Shown here in pieces: positions 33,343 through 45,868 of a stretch of DNA of 64,000 nucleotides. The notes under the pieces were generated by a model, which made no database searches, was not told the DNA's origin, and was given only the letters and a program-made list of their open reading frames with translations. The position numbers and the translations under genes are program-made. The DNA lies in contig LNAC01000339.1 of the NCBI GenBank assembly GCA_002007465.1, forward strand, positions 1,465,276-1,529,275, read 5' to 3'. Numbering within the stretch: the first letter of the stretch is position 1; each line of letters begins with the position of its first letter. The DNA is from Ailurus styani (lineage: Eukaryota; Chordata; Mammalia; Carnivora; Ailuridae).

Positions 33343-33568
33343 CTTTGAGGTAACTTTTCCCTAAATTTTAATCATCTGAAAACTTGTCAGGTAAACTAAC
33401 ATAAAAGTGTACATTGATAAGTATCAAACATCACCCATTTTTTACTCATTGACTANCTTTGAGGTAACTTTTCCCTAAATTTTAATCATCTGAAAACTTG
33501 TCAGGTAACTAACATAAAAGTGTACATTGATAAGTATCAAACATCACCCATTTTTTACTCATTGACTA
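33343..33568 (+). repeat. About 112-bp duplication joined by a single N
   Basis: Copy 1 is 33343-33455 and copy 2 is 33457-33568, with the undetermined base N at 33456. They differ by one base in an A run. Most simply a failure to merge overlapping contig ends. See findings. Confidence 0.9.
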
Positions 33569-34700
33569 TATTTAAAGCTTGTTCTCTAGATTACCTAAAA
33601 CTAATTGCCTTCTCTTTATAATTGTCTTGGAAATAATGAACTCCATTTCAGAAGAATGTTTTCTGAGCCAGTAATCTTTAGTTTGTGAATGAAAATATGA
33701 TATGAGGCAGAATCAAATCTTCCTAAAAGGTAGATATTTGACATGCATTGTTTCTTTTTTATTTATAAGGATTATCACTTTATCTCTATACAAAATAACT
33801 CTGCATATGACTAGTAGATTATAGTATTTTGAAGGGGGAGATGTCAAAGTCTTTAGGCTTGGAACCAATATCAAGCCTAACTTATTTTATTTAATGTAGC
33901 ATACAATTAATAATCACATAACAGCTAGAAAAGTTAGCAGGCCATTTATGAGCATTACCACAGTATTGAGGAAGCTGAAGTTCTTCAGTTAAGACTTAGT
34001 GTGTAAGCACAGTCATGCCTGACTATAAGCACAGCTATATATCTCTTATTCAATAAGCCAGTAAGATGCGTTATATTTTTAAAAGCCAGATGCTTGGGGG
34101 CAAAACAAATGGCTAACATGAAAGGACTAAGCCAGCAGATAAAATCACATAATGAAAAAAGTTTAGGGAAAGAAGTGGAACGTGAATTGTGTGGCTATCA
34201 ATAAAAGCATAATATTGACCTACTACTTCCTTGGGAGGCAGTGGGGGGATTTCAGGAGGAGTGGTAGGCTGCGACAGCAGGGATCTCATGGGACAAAACA
34301 GCAGCATGCTAAATGCATCAGAGTTGATGAAGTACACCCTCTGGTAACCTAGCAAATAATGAATTACAATCATCTAACAGAGGCTAAAAATGGAGTCAAC
34401 CCAATTTCCCCTTCTTTCCCATTGAACCTAATGCTGGCAGCATTCTGCAAAATGAAAGAACTACATTACTTAGAAAAACTTTCAGTCCTTAAAAAAAAAT
34501 TCCATTATAATAGGTCTTACATATTTGTGGGACTTTTAATATCATTAAAACAGCCACCAGATGTGTTAAGAGTTTAAACACCAAACAGTGTTATCCAACA
34601 ATATTGAAAGAAAAATGTAAGATACTGTCAGTAATTCTTTTTCCGCTAAATTCACTTGGAACATTTCAGATGGAACATTTCTTTTTTATTTTCTTTCTTT
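33569..34700. other. Unassigned AT-rich sequence
   Basis: No feature recognised. Confidence 0.4.
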
Positions 34701-34876
34701 CTTTTTTTTTTTTTAAGAGAAAGAGAGAGGGTTGGGGAGGGGCAGAGAGAGAAGGAGAAAGAGACTCTTAAGTAAGCTTGATGCCCAGCTTGGATCCCAA
34801 TGTGGGGCTCAATCTCACAACCCTGAGCTGAAATCAAGAGTCAGATGCTCCACCCACTGAGCCACCCACATACCCC
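34701..34876 (-). mobile_element. Can-SINE (SINEC), older copy
   Basis: Minus-strand copy with a long T run at its left end, GA-rich part, and GAGCCACCCACATACCCC at its right end. The target duplication is unclear. Confidence 0.9.
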
Positions 34877-34974
34877 AATTGGAGAATTTCTATCACTGGC
34901 CGACAGAGCTTACAAAAATAACATGATGAACATTCATTACGTATACTACTTATGTAGTTGGGTTTACTTACAAC

Positions 34975-35095
34975 ATGCATTCATTTATCATACATTCACT
35001 GAGTTCCTGTGTCAGAACCTATGCTATGTCCTGTGGAGAAACAAAGTTATGATACATGAGCCCTATGCTAAAGGAGCTTACCGTATAATACAATA
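34975..35095 (-). mobile_element. L2 3' fragment
   Basis: TACATTCACTGAGTTCCTGT, then CTATGCTATGTCC and GCTAAAGGAGCTTACCGTAT: complement of the L2 3' end. Confidence 0.75.
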
Positions 35096-35204
35096 GATTA
35101 TATGACTAACAAGACCCCAGTGTAGAATATGAAAACTGCCTTTAGGCAAGTAGAGTAAAAGTGCTGTGGTGGTCCCAATGATGAGGAAAGGAAGAGTAAT
35201 ATTT

Positions 35205-35300
35205 ATTCATTCACTCAGCAAATATTTTAAAGACTGTTCTAGGCATTGGGGATAGATTGGTAAACAAGATAGACAGGGACCAAGCCCTTCTGTGCTTTTA
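35205..35300 (-). mobile_element. L2 3' fragment
   Basis: TTCATTCACTCAGCAAATAT, then TGTTCTAGGCATTGGGGATA and a CAAGCCCTTCTGTGC block. A MIR-like TTACAAATGTTAACACAC segment follows to about 35370 with low confidence. Confidence 0.75.
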
Positions 35301-35370
35301 CAAATGTTAACACACTTTGTCTTCATGAGAACACAGTAAGGCAAGTATTATTCTAAGAGGGTGACTGTTT

Positions 35371-36914
35371 TACTGTTTGGAGCATAAATAATGGCCTCCC
35401 AGTAGTGTTGAAAGCACACAGCTTAAAATAGCAGAAAATTCAGTCTCCCTACTTCTGTCCTCCTAGAACATAGCCCAAAGTGCTAACATATATCAAAGGA
35501 CCAGTCCTATTTGTTTTCACTTTTTGGCCAGGGATAGAATTTAAAAGCTCCCAAATGAGGAGGGAGTTCTCTAGGGTTGATAACAGATGTTCTTGCACAG
35601 AACTCTTCCACAACATTATATCCTCAAGATGACTGATGCAACCAGGAATGGGTTAAACAATGGTTTCTACTAAAAACCAGACCCAAACAAAAAAGCAGTA
35701 AAACAACCTGAATATCTAAATACTTCATCCTAGCCTTCAATAAACAATGCTTATACTGCTCTACAATGAAAATGTTTCCTTTCTGAATGATAACACTGTG
35801 CTACTGGAATTATCAAAATGGATTCAATTATGTGCACTATACTTGATTTTTTAAGGCAGAAAAGACTGTTAGATTTTAGGAATATTTTCAGCAAGGAGAA
35901 TTCAATCAAAATTTATTTTCCGGCTAGCCCAGAGAAGTAAGCTAATTAGAATATCTAATTCCATGATCATTCTGGGTAAACCCAGTAGCACTTTATAAAT
36001 TCAAAAGAGTGTTAATGTTGATAATAATATTATATTTTTTCCCAATCCCTCAAGTCCCTTCAGATTTAGAATGATGTCTTCCTTACAACATCTCTTTAGG
36101 GACACAAATAGTAGTGATTAATATTTGGTATTATCTCTGATTACTACAGTAATTCTAGAATGTTATTCACACTTTAAAGATGAAAAATCTAAGGATCCAT
36201 AAGTAACAGTACCTGAAACCGTAATTCAAATAAAGTTAATAAAAAAGCATTTTGTATACTAATAGTTCTCCGCTAAAGCTATGCCTCAGAACCATCTGTG
36301 GACTTCCCCAAAATACAGAACTACCTGGCACCATGCTGAGAACTATGAATCAGTTTCTGTAATGGAGTCTACACTGTTTTGTTTTTGTTTTTTAATTTCT
36401 ACTGGTAAATCTGGTCTAGATTAATAGAGTCAAACCTGTCAAATAGCAAATTGAAAGGATGTTCCAGTATCTGCATAAAATGGGAGCTAAAAAATAATGG
36501 GAAGAATTAAAGTGGGAGGAACATTGGTTTTACGGAGTCTAAAAGAAATAATGTGAGGAGGGAAGTAGTGCTCATGATCTGCATAATTGGTCTTTAGATT
36601 GTGACTAACACAACTTTCTCTGATACCAGTCCTTCCAAAGTAAATGTGTAAGATTATTTGTCTTTTCTAATGAAGAGCAAGTGGACTAGAAGGAAATACA
36701 TTACACCATAATCCCAACTTCTAATTTCTTTCCTTGACAGATTAAGGGCCAAGGCCTGGGTCAATCTCTCAGTAGCACTCATGGTACCACACCTGGGGCC
36801 CTTGGCCTGGCTAGACAGACAGAAGATTGATTGTTGCAGGCAAACACATATGTACCCTAATAATTCTGTTACAGTTAGACTTGGCACGGAAGAAGAAATT
36901 TATTTGGACTTCTT
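35371..36914. other. Unassigned AT-rich sequence
   Basis: About 1.5 kb without a nameable repeat or exon. Confidence 0.4.
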
Positions 36915-37025
36915 CGAGATCATTCATTCTTTTGTTTACTTATTTATTGAGCAAATACTGAATGTCCACTATTGTTGTGGAAATAGTGTTTGATATTGGA
37001 AATACAATGATAAATATTTCATTTT
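36915..37025 (-). mobile_element. L2 3' fragment
   Basis: TTATTTATTGAGCAAATACT, then a GATATTGGAAATACAATGAT block: complement of the L2 3' end. Followed by an ATTCATTTCATTCATTTC tract. Confidence 0.65.
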
Positions 37026-37110
37026 TCATTCATTTCATTCATTTCATTCCACACCCTGCAAAGAGTAAATGGCAGAAGAACCTGTCCTACATAGGCCTGG
37101 CCCCTATATC

Positions 37111-37320
37111 CTTTTTTTTTTTTTAAGGTTTTATTTATTTATTTGAGAGAGAGAGAGAGAGTGCGCACATGTGCAAGTGGGGAGAGAGGCAGAGGGAGAG
37201 GGAGAAACAGACTCCCTGCTGAGCAAAGAGCCTGAGATGGTGGGGCTCAATCCCAGGACCCCAAGATCATGACCTGAGCCAAAAGCAGATGCTTTACCGG
37301 CTGAGCCATCGAGGTGCCCC
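37111..37320 (-). mobile_element. Can-SINE (SINEC)
   Basis: Minus-strand copy with a T run, GAGAGAGA and a GTGCGCACATGTGC insert, ending GAGGTGCCCC. No clear target duplication. Confidence 0.93.
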
Positions 37321-37369
37321 AGGTAGTTTTTAAAGTACTCGTGTGCTATAGCTCTTCATTCAAAGGTGT

Positions 37370-37615
37370 TTAAAACATATTTATCTAAGTCTTATAACAC
37401 GTTGGGTGCTTTTTATCATTTAATTCTTGAACAAACCTATAAGGTAAATAATAATATTCTGTATGTTACAGAGGAGGGAAATGAGATTTAGAGAGGATAA
37501 GCATACTGCTGAAGGTCACACAGACAGCAAGTGATAGAAAAAAAGACTTGAGCCTAGGTCCATATGGCTTCAAAACTCATGTTTCTAACCACTAAACTCA
37601 TTCCAACTCCTTTGA
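37370..37615 (+). mobile_element. MIR element
   Basis: Good word order for MIR: TCATTTAATTCTTGAACAAA, then TTACAGAGGAGGGAAATGAG, AAGGTCACACAGACAGCAAG and a final TAACCACTAAACTC. Confidence 0.85.
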
Positions 37616-40600
37616 GGCTAAGTTTATTAATATCTAAGACTTGGAGAGAGCCCCACAGAGAAGCTTTTCATCTTCATGAAGTAGGAATAATATTATTTTG
37701 TCAGTAAATGAGAATAAGGAAGGTAGGGAGGGAGGAAGGATGCAAGGAGGGAGGGAAGAAAATGAATATAAAGAAGTTGATGTTAGGAGTTCATTACAAA
37801 GACCACTGAAAGTACAGACTTCCACACACCTCCATTCATATGAAATTTCAGCCTTACTCAATATCAAATATATTAAGAAATCATCAACACATTCTCACTA
37901 ATGATCTGCAAAATCTGATTCTGAGAAGGGATTTGCTATCTTCTCCAACCACTCCTGTTCAGACGCCTTCCAGTCATAAGCTATGACATCTCCAATTGGG
38001 TCTTGGGACCCCTTAATATTGGTTAGTTGGTTTGTTGGTTTGGTTGGTTGATTTGCCTTATAAATGTGATGGGTTAAATTTAGTTTTTCTCTCAGTTAAG
38101 TAAGACTGACTTAGTCTCCAGTGGTCCAAGAAGGCCATGGTAAAGGTGACCTCTGCAATAGCTCCTGTCGATTTCTATAGACTACAGAAATTAACGTATT
38201 TAACTAGACTGTCTATGTTTGTCGGTAAGGTTGTTTGCTTGGATTTAGTCAGATAAGCGTTCTTAGCAAAGGTTCTAGGAAGGAAAGCGGTAGGAATAGT
38301 GTAAAGGGTAGTAAGAAGAAAGGAAGAAAAGAATATTCCCATTTAGTGCTATGCACCCTGCAAAGCAAAGCAAATGATAATCAAACTTAAGAACTTAAAA
38401 AGCTGCCTTTAGATTTGTTGTCAGTGGTGAGAATTAAACTAATTTTCTTTTGTCAAAAGTGAAAATATGTTTATGCCAAAAAAATTTCAGCATGAAAAGA
38501 GATAAAAGGAAGTTGTATCCTTGCATGATTATGAGAGAAAACATGTTTTCACTCAACTCTTTGCATAGCACAGAATTAAAATGGGGGGTTGCTTGCTTAG
38601 AGTTTTGAACATAGTGCCTAGAACATTGTGGGTGCTCAGTAAATATTTGTAGAATAAATGGATGAATTAAAAGAAATATCAGAAAAGCAAATTGAGTGTT
38701 ATGCCTTAAAACATCATAAGAAATTATAGCAGAGAATTTCTAAGAATTCATTCATTGTGCCTTCAGATAAAGAAAAAAATGGGATCTTTGGGAAAGGAAA
38801 CATCTCTCTGAAACATGAAATCTTTGCAAATAGTGTATTTAGCTCAGTTTTTTAATGAAACTAATTTGTTATGTGAATGGTTGAGAGGATGAGATGTCCC
38901 CCCCTGGATATAAATGAGAAAATTTCTTTACTTAATTCCATTTGTTTATCTTAGAGGGTCTTTTCCTTTACCTACTAAATAGTCACTTTTTCCCCCCCAA
39001 ACATCATAGAGAAAGTCATTGAACCTTAATCAACTATTTAAAGAGTAGCTATTCTCTTCTATTCTGGCTCTATAATTACCAATTATGTTATTTTTTCCTC
39101 AAGAAGAAACACTTCTGGACTTATTTTGATTGATTTTTATCAGGCAGCTCTCTTGCATCTTTAAGTAGCATCTTTCATAAAAGAGTTTCAGTTTTGCTTA
39201 TTTTATGCTAATGATAACATTTACATTTTTACTTATTAATGGATTCAAGTGTCTCATTCATGTTGGAAAACAAAGTCATAATAAAAAATTTGGAAAATAT
39301 TAATTAATTCTGCTTTCATGCAGTTTGAAAACCAGATTAGTTAAATACCATTTGCAAGAAAAGTGAATATTATTCAGGGGCTACTAGACCTAAGCTAGTT
39401 TAACTTAGTTTTCTACATTATAAACCACACATATTTGCATGTTCTTCTTCAGTAAATCCTGTTTCCTCCTTACCATGTGCATGATAAAACAAGAAAAATA
39501 TGGCATTTACTGATTTCCTTAAGTCTGAGGAAAAATGAAAAATCTACCCTTTTGGAGGGAGGCAGAATGGGATTCTTCAGGGCCATATCCAGTTGTGGCA
39601 TTTTTGTGGAGAAACTAGAGCTCCTGGAGCACACCCAGGAAAGGAGCAATGGGATAGGGTAGAGGGTGTGGAGAAAGCCCAGCATGGAGCAAGACTCTCA
39701 AGTATCCCCATGAAGAATGGGGTGTCTAAGGCAGAGTTTGGAGAGGGAGACAAAGGAGAGGCAGCCGATACTTCTCTTCCACTAGAAATATATTTGAATC
39801 AAAGAATAATCTTGGAGAGACAACATGCCCAACAGTGGTGCAGCCCTTCTTAAATAGTGCTGCATAGTTGGAGCACCAATGACCATGTCAAGGTAGTTCC
39901 TGCCTTTAGGCACTACAGCCTTTACTTGGTGGCCACTTGGGTTCCCTAACTGTTAGAAAACTTCTTAAGCCTGGAATCTTAGAATGGTTGAATTGCAGAT
40001 CTAAAGCAGGAGTTTCTCAACCATGAGGAGCCATGATAAAATATCATGGGAATTGTCTTTCCAAACTACACATACCTGCCCAGTACCATGTCCATCCCGT
40101 CAAGATTGTGAGGCACCTCTCTTGGGCATGGTTGTGAGCCAATACAGAGAGGGGACAAGGGAAGACAGTGGGGTAGGTATCTGAGCAGCCCTGATTTTGC
40201 TCCGTCTCTGTTAATAATTACTTTTGCTTCTTAGGATTGGGCTTTTCCTTGGGTCCATGTCCCTGTGGGCAGCTCCTAAGATATCTTCTCTAGGGTACAG
40301 TACATTTGGTCACATGGCTACAGAGCTGGTATCTTCACCTGTGATACTCTTGGTGTTCTAAGGGGCTTTCTCCAGCTAGAAGACCACAGGTGGACAGGCT
40401 CACAGGCCACATCTTTTTTTCATCTTTCCGAATGAACACCTGATCTCATAGTGGTGACCTCACCTTTACTATTTCCTCTTTCCAATGTGATATGTCTCCA
40501 GGATAGCAACAATCTCACCAAACTCCACAAAATACCCATTTGTAGATCTCCCTCTTTTCTCCCTATGATTTTTGCCATGCATTCTCTGTATCTTCTTCAT

Positions 40601-40959
40601 CCCACGACCGCTAATTGTTCCTTAAATACGGTATTTTCCAGGCTTCTAGTCTTAACTACCTTCAATATTAATCCTTCCTCTGCCACCTCTTTTAAGTATT
40701 CCTAATCCAAGTTACTCAACTTCCTAGTGTTTTTCTCACACAAATACTTTACTGGACAATCAAACAACATACTCCAACCTATGAAAACTTTCCCCAAACC
40801 AAACTCATTCTTTTCCTTATTTTTCTTCATTCTGGTTCTTTAACCTGCATCCTTTACTAAATTGTCATATTATTGTCTATCTAAATATTCACAGAAGCAC
40901 TGTTAGCTCCTCTGTCTCACTCATTCCTCACGTTTAATGCCACAGTGTCCTATTAATAC
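37616..40959. other. Mostly unassigned sequence
   Basis: About 3.3 kb. It holds a GGGAGGGA-type tract at about 37715-37760, a GGTT-rich run at about 38022-38052 and an L2 tip at 38612-38668. No exon recognised. Short ORFs near 39.5-39.9 kb overlap on both strands and have no protein-like signature. Confidence 0.4.
38612..38668 (+). mobile_element. L2 3' tip
   Basis: GTGCCTAGAACATTGTGGGT then CTCAGTAAATATTTGTAGAA and GGATGAAT: the end of an L2 element. Confidence 0.7.
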
Positions 40960-41187
40960 CACCACCTACATCTCCTCTCCCTTCACTATCAAGTCTCTGT
41001 CATTAAAATCTTCTCTTCTCTCTGATGACACTATTGAGCTCCTCCACCCTCTGCCTCCCAGTCTCTGGATGACATNCACCACCTACATCTCCTCTCCCTT
41101 CACTATCAAGTCTCTGTCATTAAAATCTTCTCTCTGATGACACTATTGAGCTCCTCCACCCTCTGCCTCCCAGTCTCTGGATGACAT
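40960..41187 (+). repeat. About 115-bp duplication joined by a single N
   Basis: Copy 1 is 40960-41075 and copy 2 is 41077-41187, with N at 41076. Copy 2 lacks 5 bp within a TTCTC repeat. Same signature as at 33456. Confidence 0.9.
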
Positions 41188-42189
41188 TTGTCCCTCTAGC
41201 TCTAGGTTTTTATCTCTCTAGTCCAGGTTTGTTTGATGAGGGTTCATGGCAGAACTGCTTGTGTGATAACCCTATCAACCTCACTACCCAGCCCTCTCCT
41301 TCCCAGGGAGCATATAGTCCTCTAGGGGGCAGTGTTGTAAGAAGAGTTTCAAGTACAGCTTCAAGCTCTATCAAAATTACTAACTGCCCCTTTGCCACGT
41401 TTAGCCCAGCAACTGAGCCTACCCCTCAGCTAACACTTATGCGTTGTTTCTGCCAAGGATCCTGGCGATTCTCCTGGAGGATCTACTCCTCCCTGCGTCT
41501 ATGAGCCATCCCTTATCCCTCCCACCCCCTCACTGGGTCTATCAGCTGTATCTGTAATGAACTCTAATTGTGGATGAGTTTATGGCCTTTCTTATGGGGC
41601 TCCGGAGACCCAGACAAATCAGGGAATGTGGCTGGACATCTGTTTGTGTCCCTTAGCGCGCCATCACAGTTAAGGAGACAGCCTGCCCAGAGCAGCTGGA
41701 GGACTTCCAGCAGGGTGTTTCCTAATTCCACTTGCTGGCACACCCGGGAGATACCTCCAGCCCAGCCCAGACGCACACTGTTACACACAATTTCCCTAAA
41801 GCTCCAGGATCACAAAAAGGAAGTTAATTGAGAAATCTGATTTCACAGGTCATATTTTACTCATCTTTAGTGTGTGCTCCCAGCCTGCTTCTACACGTCT
41901 GAGATCTTCTTCCCGCCCTGCCTAACACCCCACGATCCTGCAGTAGCTTCAAGCATATTATGCCTCATTAAAATTCAGGTTCAAGACTAAGAAAACCCCA
42001 GAGAGAAACATGAATTCCTTCTCCAATTGTTCTGAGGCATGCCTTTCCTAACTAAGGAACACCTGAAATACTCACCCTCTTGAGGGGATAAAGGGCCCAC
42101 AGAGGTGTACACTAATCCAAAGGACAACAATATTAGAATCCAGAACAACACACGAAAAGCCTAACATCTGTACAAGACATTAACACACG
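41188..42189. other. Unassigned, relatively GC-rich sequence
   Basis: About 1 kb, GC-richer than its surroundings, with overlapping ORFs of 60-107 codons on both strands. None resembles a known protein to me. It may be an old LTR or DNA repeat. Confidence 0.4.
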
Positions 42190-42872
42190 TGCCATAGAAA
42201 CACAGTTTCCTTTCCAAAAGTGCCCAGTGGCTGTTGGATAAAGTCCAAACTCCTGAGCAAGGCAAAAAAGACCTTCCCCAACTGGCAATAACCAGATGCT
42301 CTAGTCTCATATTCTGCCTCCCCACCTGATCCTCTCCAAGTTGCATTTGACCTACACTTGGTCACGCTAAACCACCTGCCAATCCCTGAGCACGCCATGC
42401 TTCCTGACTTGCTGCCTATGTCTGTTCAACCTTCCATATGTGAGAAGGCCTGCCACATTGTCCTTTTTTTAAAAAAAATATTTTATTTATTTATTTGACA
42501 GAGAGAAACACAGCGAGAGAGGGACACACAAGCAGGGGGACTGAGGGAGAGGGAGAAGCAGGCTTCCGGCCTAGCAGGGAGCCTGATGAGGGGCTCCATC
42601 CCAGGACTCCGGGATCATGACCTGAGCCGAAGGCAGATGCTTAACAAAGGCAGGTGCTCCCACATTGTCCTTATGATGGGAAAATACATGTCATTTCTTC
42701 TTCCCAACTTCTCCCAGCCAAGTTGTCTCTTTGTTTTCTGGGCTTCCACGACCTCTTTAAGGAGTTTCAGGTAGTCTCTATTAAGTTATATCTTAATTTT
42801 TTGGATGCACCAGATTCTATATGGAGCTAATCTCAGTAAATGCTTTATGAATAAGTGATTGAATCTTTCTGA
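42190..42872 (+). mobile_element. L2 (LINE-2) 3' region, sense
   Basis: TTGGATAAAGTCCAAACTCC near 42235, then AAGACCTTCCCCAACTGGCA, a CATGCTTCCTGAC block, and the 3' tip CAGTAAATGCTTTATGAATA near 42835. Split by a SINE at 42465-42659. Confidence 0.85.
42465..42659 (-). mobile_element. Can-SINE (SINEC)
   Basis: Minus-strand copy inserted in L2, with the A-box end degraded. Perfect 13-bp target duplication CCACATTGTCCTT at 42452-42464 and 42660-42672. Confidence 0.94.
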
Positions 42873-43673
42873 GGTTTGCCCCCACAAGATTCCAATATTC
42901 CCTTTGATGTTGACTCTTAGGCTCAGAAAGTTACCAATTATTCTGCCCTGATGGTTTGAGGTTTGACGAATAGCCCAGAAATAGCGTGCTTATCCTTCCC
43001 AACAGCAGACATCACAAATCAATTAGAGCTTTCATTTCCCTGAACCAAGTGTTGCAGGCTGTATTCTCTGTCTCCCTGAGAAAGGGAGTGGGGCTATAGG
43101 ATACTGATTAGGGCTCAACACTGTGGCAAGTAGGGGAAGGAAACAGGATCAGGGACAGGTAGAAATGGCATGTGTTTCAGGCCTGATAAAGCCTCAAAGC
43201 TCCTGCAAGCTCTGGAGCATAGGCCCATCAGAGTCATTTCACTATTGGCCAAAATGGCTGGACCTTCATATCCTTACCACATCCTTAACCACTGGATGTA
43301 GGCTGCCTTGGTCAGGGCATGACCTTGGTTGCAATGATTCTCTGCAGCTGAGGCAGACCCTGAAGCAGCTAGATGCTGGAGGCTATCTGCTGATTGCTCT
43401 CCCAGCAGCTGGGGCACAAAGTTTTTTCCTTGAAGAGTGATCTGAATGGCGCATCTTATGTCTACCACATTGGATTCTCATTCACGTTGGACATTGGATT
43501 TCTCTGCATGGCACTCTAAAAAGATCAATTGGTAAGAGCTGGCAGGTAAGATGACATTAGTATGCTGTCCCCACCCTCAAAATTTTAGACCCCAATCTCA
43601 GGTATTTTCCTGTTTGAACTTTGAACTTTCAAGGATGTATGCCTTTCCCAGAGTTCCTGAACAAGGGAAAAAA
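42873..43673. other. Unassigned sequence
   Basis: A 105-codon open frame (43123-43440, plus) has no recognisable domain, and another frame on the opposite strand overlaps it. Treated as chance or old repeat. Confidence 0.4.
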
Positions 43674-43699
43674 ATGACTGCATTTAAAATTCAAAAGTG

Positions 43700-43884
43700 A
43701 GGGCGCCTGGGTGGCTCAGTGGGTTAAAGCCTCTGCTTTCGGCTCAGGTCATGATCTCAGCGTCCTGGGATCGAGGCCCGCATCGGGCTCCCTGCTCAGC
43801 GGGGAGCCTGCTTCCCCCCTCTCTCTCTGCCTGCCTCTCTGCCTCCTTGTGATCTCTCTCCCTCTGTGAAATAAATAAATAAAA
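43700..43884 (+). mobile_element. Can-SINE (SINEC), young mustelid-type, with an N at its 3' end
   Basis: Near-consensus plus-strand copy that ends in AAATAAAA followed by N at 43885, missing the normal AATCTT and poly-A end. Flanked by a perfect 26-bp duplication (43674-43699 and 43886-43911), longer than usual for this family. Confidence 0.95.
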
Positions 43885-43911
43885 NATGACTGCATTTAAA
43901 ATTCAAAAGTG

Positions 43912-45324
43912 CTGTTAACGTTGAAATAACTACTATGCCAATAAAACAGCACTTTCAGCAGTTTTAAATTTTTTAATTAAGTCTTTTCCATCATGCAGGA
44001 ACTGAGACATAGCTCTTTCCTTCCTCTCTATCTAGGAGATTTGGGGAGAAATTAACCCCCATTTTCTAATGTGAGTTCTACTGTTCGTCTCCTGGCTCCC
44101 TACCTCCCCCTCCTCACCTGTTCTTATCTTCTCTCAGGGCTTATGGCCTCTCTCTCTCTCCCTCTGATTTCTCCTCTTTCTTTTCTTCTCTCTCCCTCCA
44201 AAGTTTTGGTCAAAATTAGTCAAACTTGACCATTGTGGAGCTGAGGTCCTGATCCATATCTTTGTCCTAGAAAATATTCTACAAAAATAAGCTCAGATTA
44301 AATTTTTACAAGGGAAGTTTGGAGGAAACAAAAACAGCGAAAGCCTGATTTTTGTCCTTCATTTTATTTGGATTTTAGACTAGAAAATATATTCCACAGT
44401 CTGAAATACCACAAGCACGTCAAATAGCTGTAGGTACCAAGGGATATGCTATAACCTGTCCTTGACAAACGATAACCAGTTCCATCCTGGTCAGTGATGA
44501 GTTTCCATTAATGGGCTTCCTTATCCCTCTAAAGGGAGTTAGGGAGTTTGGTGAGTGAGTTTATCTGAACAAGTGCAGATGTGTGTAACCTAATAGTGCT
44601 TTGCCGCAGTTGTCACAGTGAACCCCCAGTTTAAATGTCAGGATCTACTGAAATGGAGTTGAAAATACTTGCAGTAGTGAATTACACTTTAAAAATATCT
44701 GGGTTTGTGGTTGCATTTAACCATGATTCATCAGTTACTGGGCCATTTCTTCTTGCTCCATGATAGATAGGGGGGTTGGCGGAGGGTGGGGGGGACACAG
44801 TCCAGTCTTCTGTTTATTCTTATCTGCATGAGGTACTACATTTTGAATGTGTTTAGTTTTATTACACAATGTTGTCTTTAAGAATTTTCTTATTTCATCA
44901 AGTAGTAATATTTTTTTGGCATGAATAAATTATGTGTGCTCAGGTAAATGATTAAATATGCACATTTTCCTCAAGTACCTGACCTTCTAAGAGGGCAAGT
45001 CCCACAGAAAGCATTTGGGTTTTGCTTATCAGAGATGAAAGATAAAATGAAAATGGAAGAAAAAATGATAAGGGAATAAATACTTTTACATAACAAATAA
45101 CTTGGGCTATAAACGTAGGAATGAAAGGGTCTAGGATCTGGCAGAGAGAAAAAGAGTACAGAGGGAAGATGAACCTTGAACGGCTTCTATTAGAGGTGGA
45201 ACTTTGACAAGAGGGAGGTGTCTATAAAGGATTTTTCAGAATATTTGCTGTGATGAGCTATAGATTATCCACCTTGGAGTAGTAAAGAATATTTCAGGCG
45301 AGGCCATAAAAACTCAGTAGCTTA
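43912..45324. other. Unassigned, with CT-rich tract
   Basis: A CT-rich low-complexity stretch (CTCTCTCTCTCTCCCTCTG) lies at about 44140-44205 and a G-rich run at about 44768-44797. No gene recognised. Confidence 0.4.
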
Positions 45325-45868
45325 AAGTGGGCATCAGCAGACCATTTTTGTCCAAGGAGCCAAATCCAACCTGTCATTTATTTTTTTTTTAACAGCCAGT
45401 GAGTTAAGAATGGTTTTTATATATTTAAAGAGTTGAGAGAAAATCAAAATAAGAATAGTATCTTGTGCATGTGAAAATTTTATGAATTTCAAATTTTGGT
45501 GTCCATGAATAGTTTTATTAGAACGCAGCCACGCGGGCGCCTGGGTGGCTCAGTGGGTTAAAGCCTCTGCTTTCGGCTCAGGTCATGATCTCAGCGTCCT
45601 GGAATCGAGGCCGCATCGGGCTCTCTGCTCAGCAGGGAGCCTGCTTCCTCCTCTCCCTGTCTCTCTGCCTACCTCTCTGCCTACTTGTAATCTCTCTCTC
45701 TGTGCCAAATAAATAAATAAAATCTTTAAAAAAAAAAAAGAACGCAGCCACGCTCATTTATGAATTGTCTATGGCTGCTTTTGCACCGTAGACAATCAGA
45801 TCACATGGCCCACAACACCTCAAATATTTATAATCTGGCCCTTTATAGAAAACGTTTGAAAACCACTG
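45325..45868. mobile_element. hAT-like non-autonomous DNA transposon relic
   Basis: Known mammalian repeat word order: GTGTCCATGAATAGTTTTAT, GAACGCAGCCACG, TGTCTATGGCTGCTTTTGCA, TCACATGGCCCACAA, AATCTGGCCCTTTATAGAAA. The ends form a rough inverted repeat (GGCATCAGCAGACC at the left, GTTTGAAAACCACTG at the right). There is no transposase. It carries a SINE at 45534-45738. Confidence 0.75.
45534..45738 (+). mobile_element. Can-SINE (SINEC), young mustelid-type
   Basis: Full-length plus-strand copy in the hAT-like relic. Perfect 14-bp target duplication AGAACGCAGCCACG at 45520-45533 and 45739-45752. Confidence 0.97.

Noticed and set aside
37021..37055. Short regular ATTCATTTC repeats resembling a CRISPR or tandem array
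   Set aside because: Only a few imperfect units; a simple tract next to an L2 end in a mammalian genome.
41181..41504. 107-codon plus-strand frame beside an N
   Set aside because: Composition is not protein-like, with overlapping frames on the minus strand, next to a probable assembly duplication.
43123..43440. 105-codon plus-strand frame
   Set aside because: Overlapping opposite-strand frame, no recognisable protein family, no splice context or conserved motif visible.
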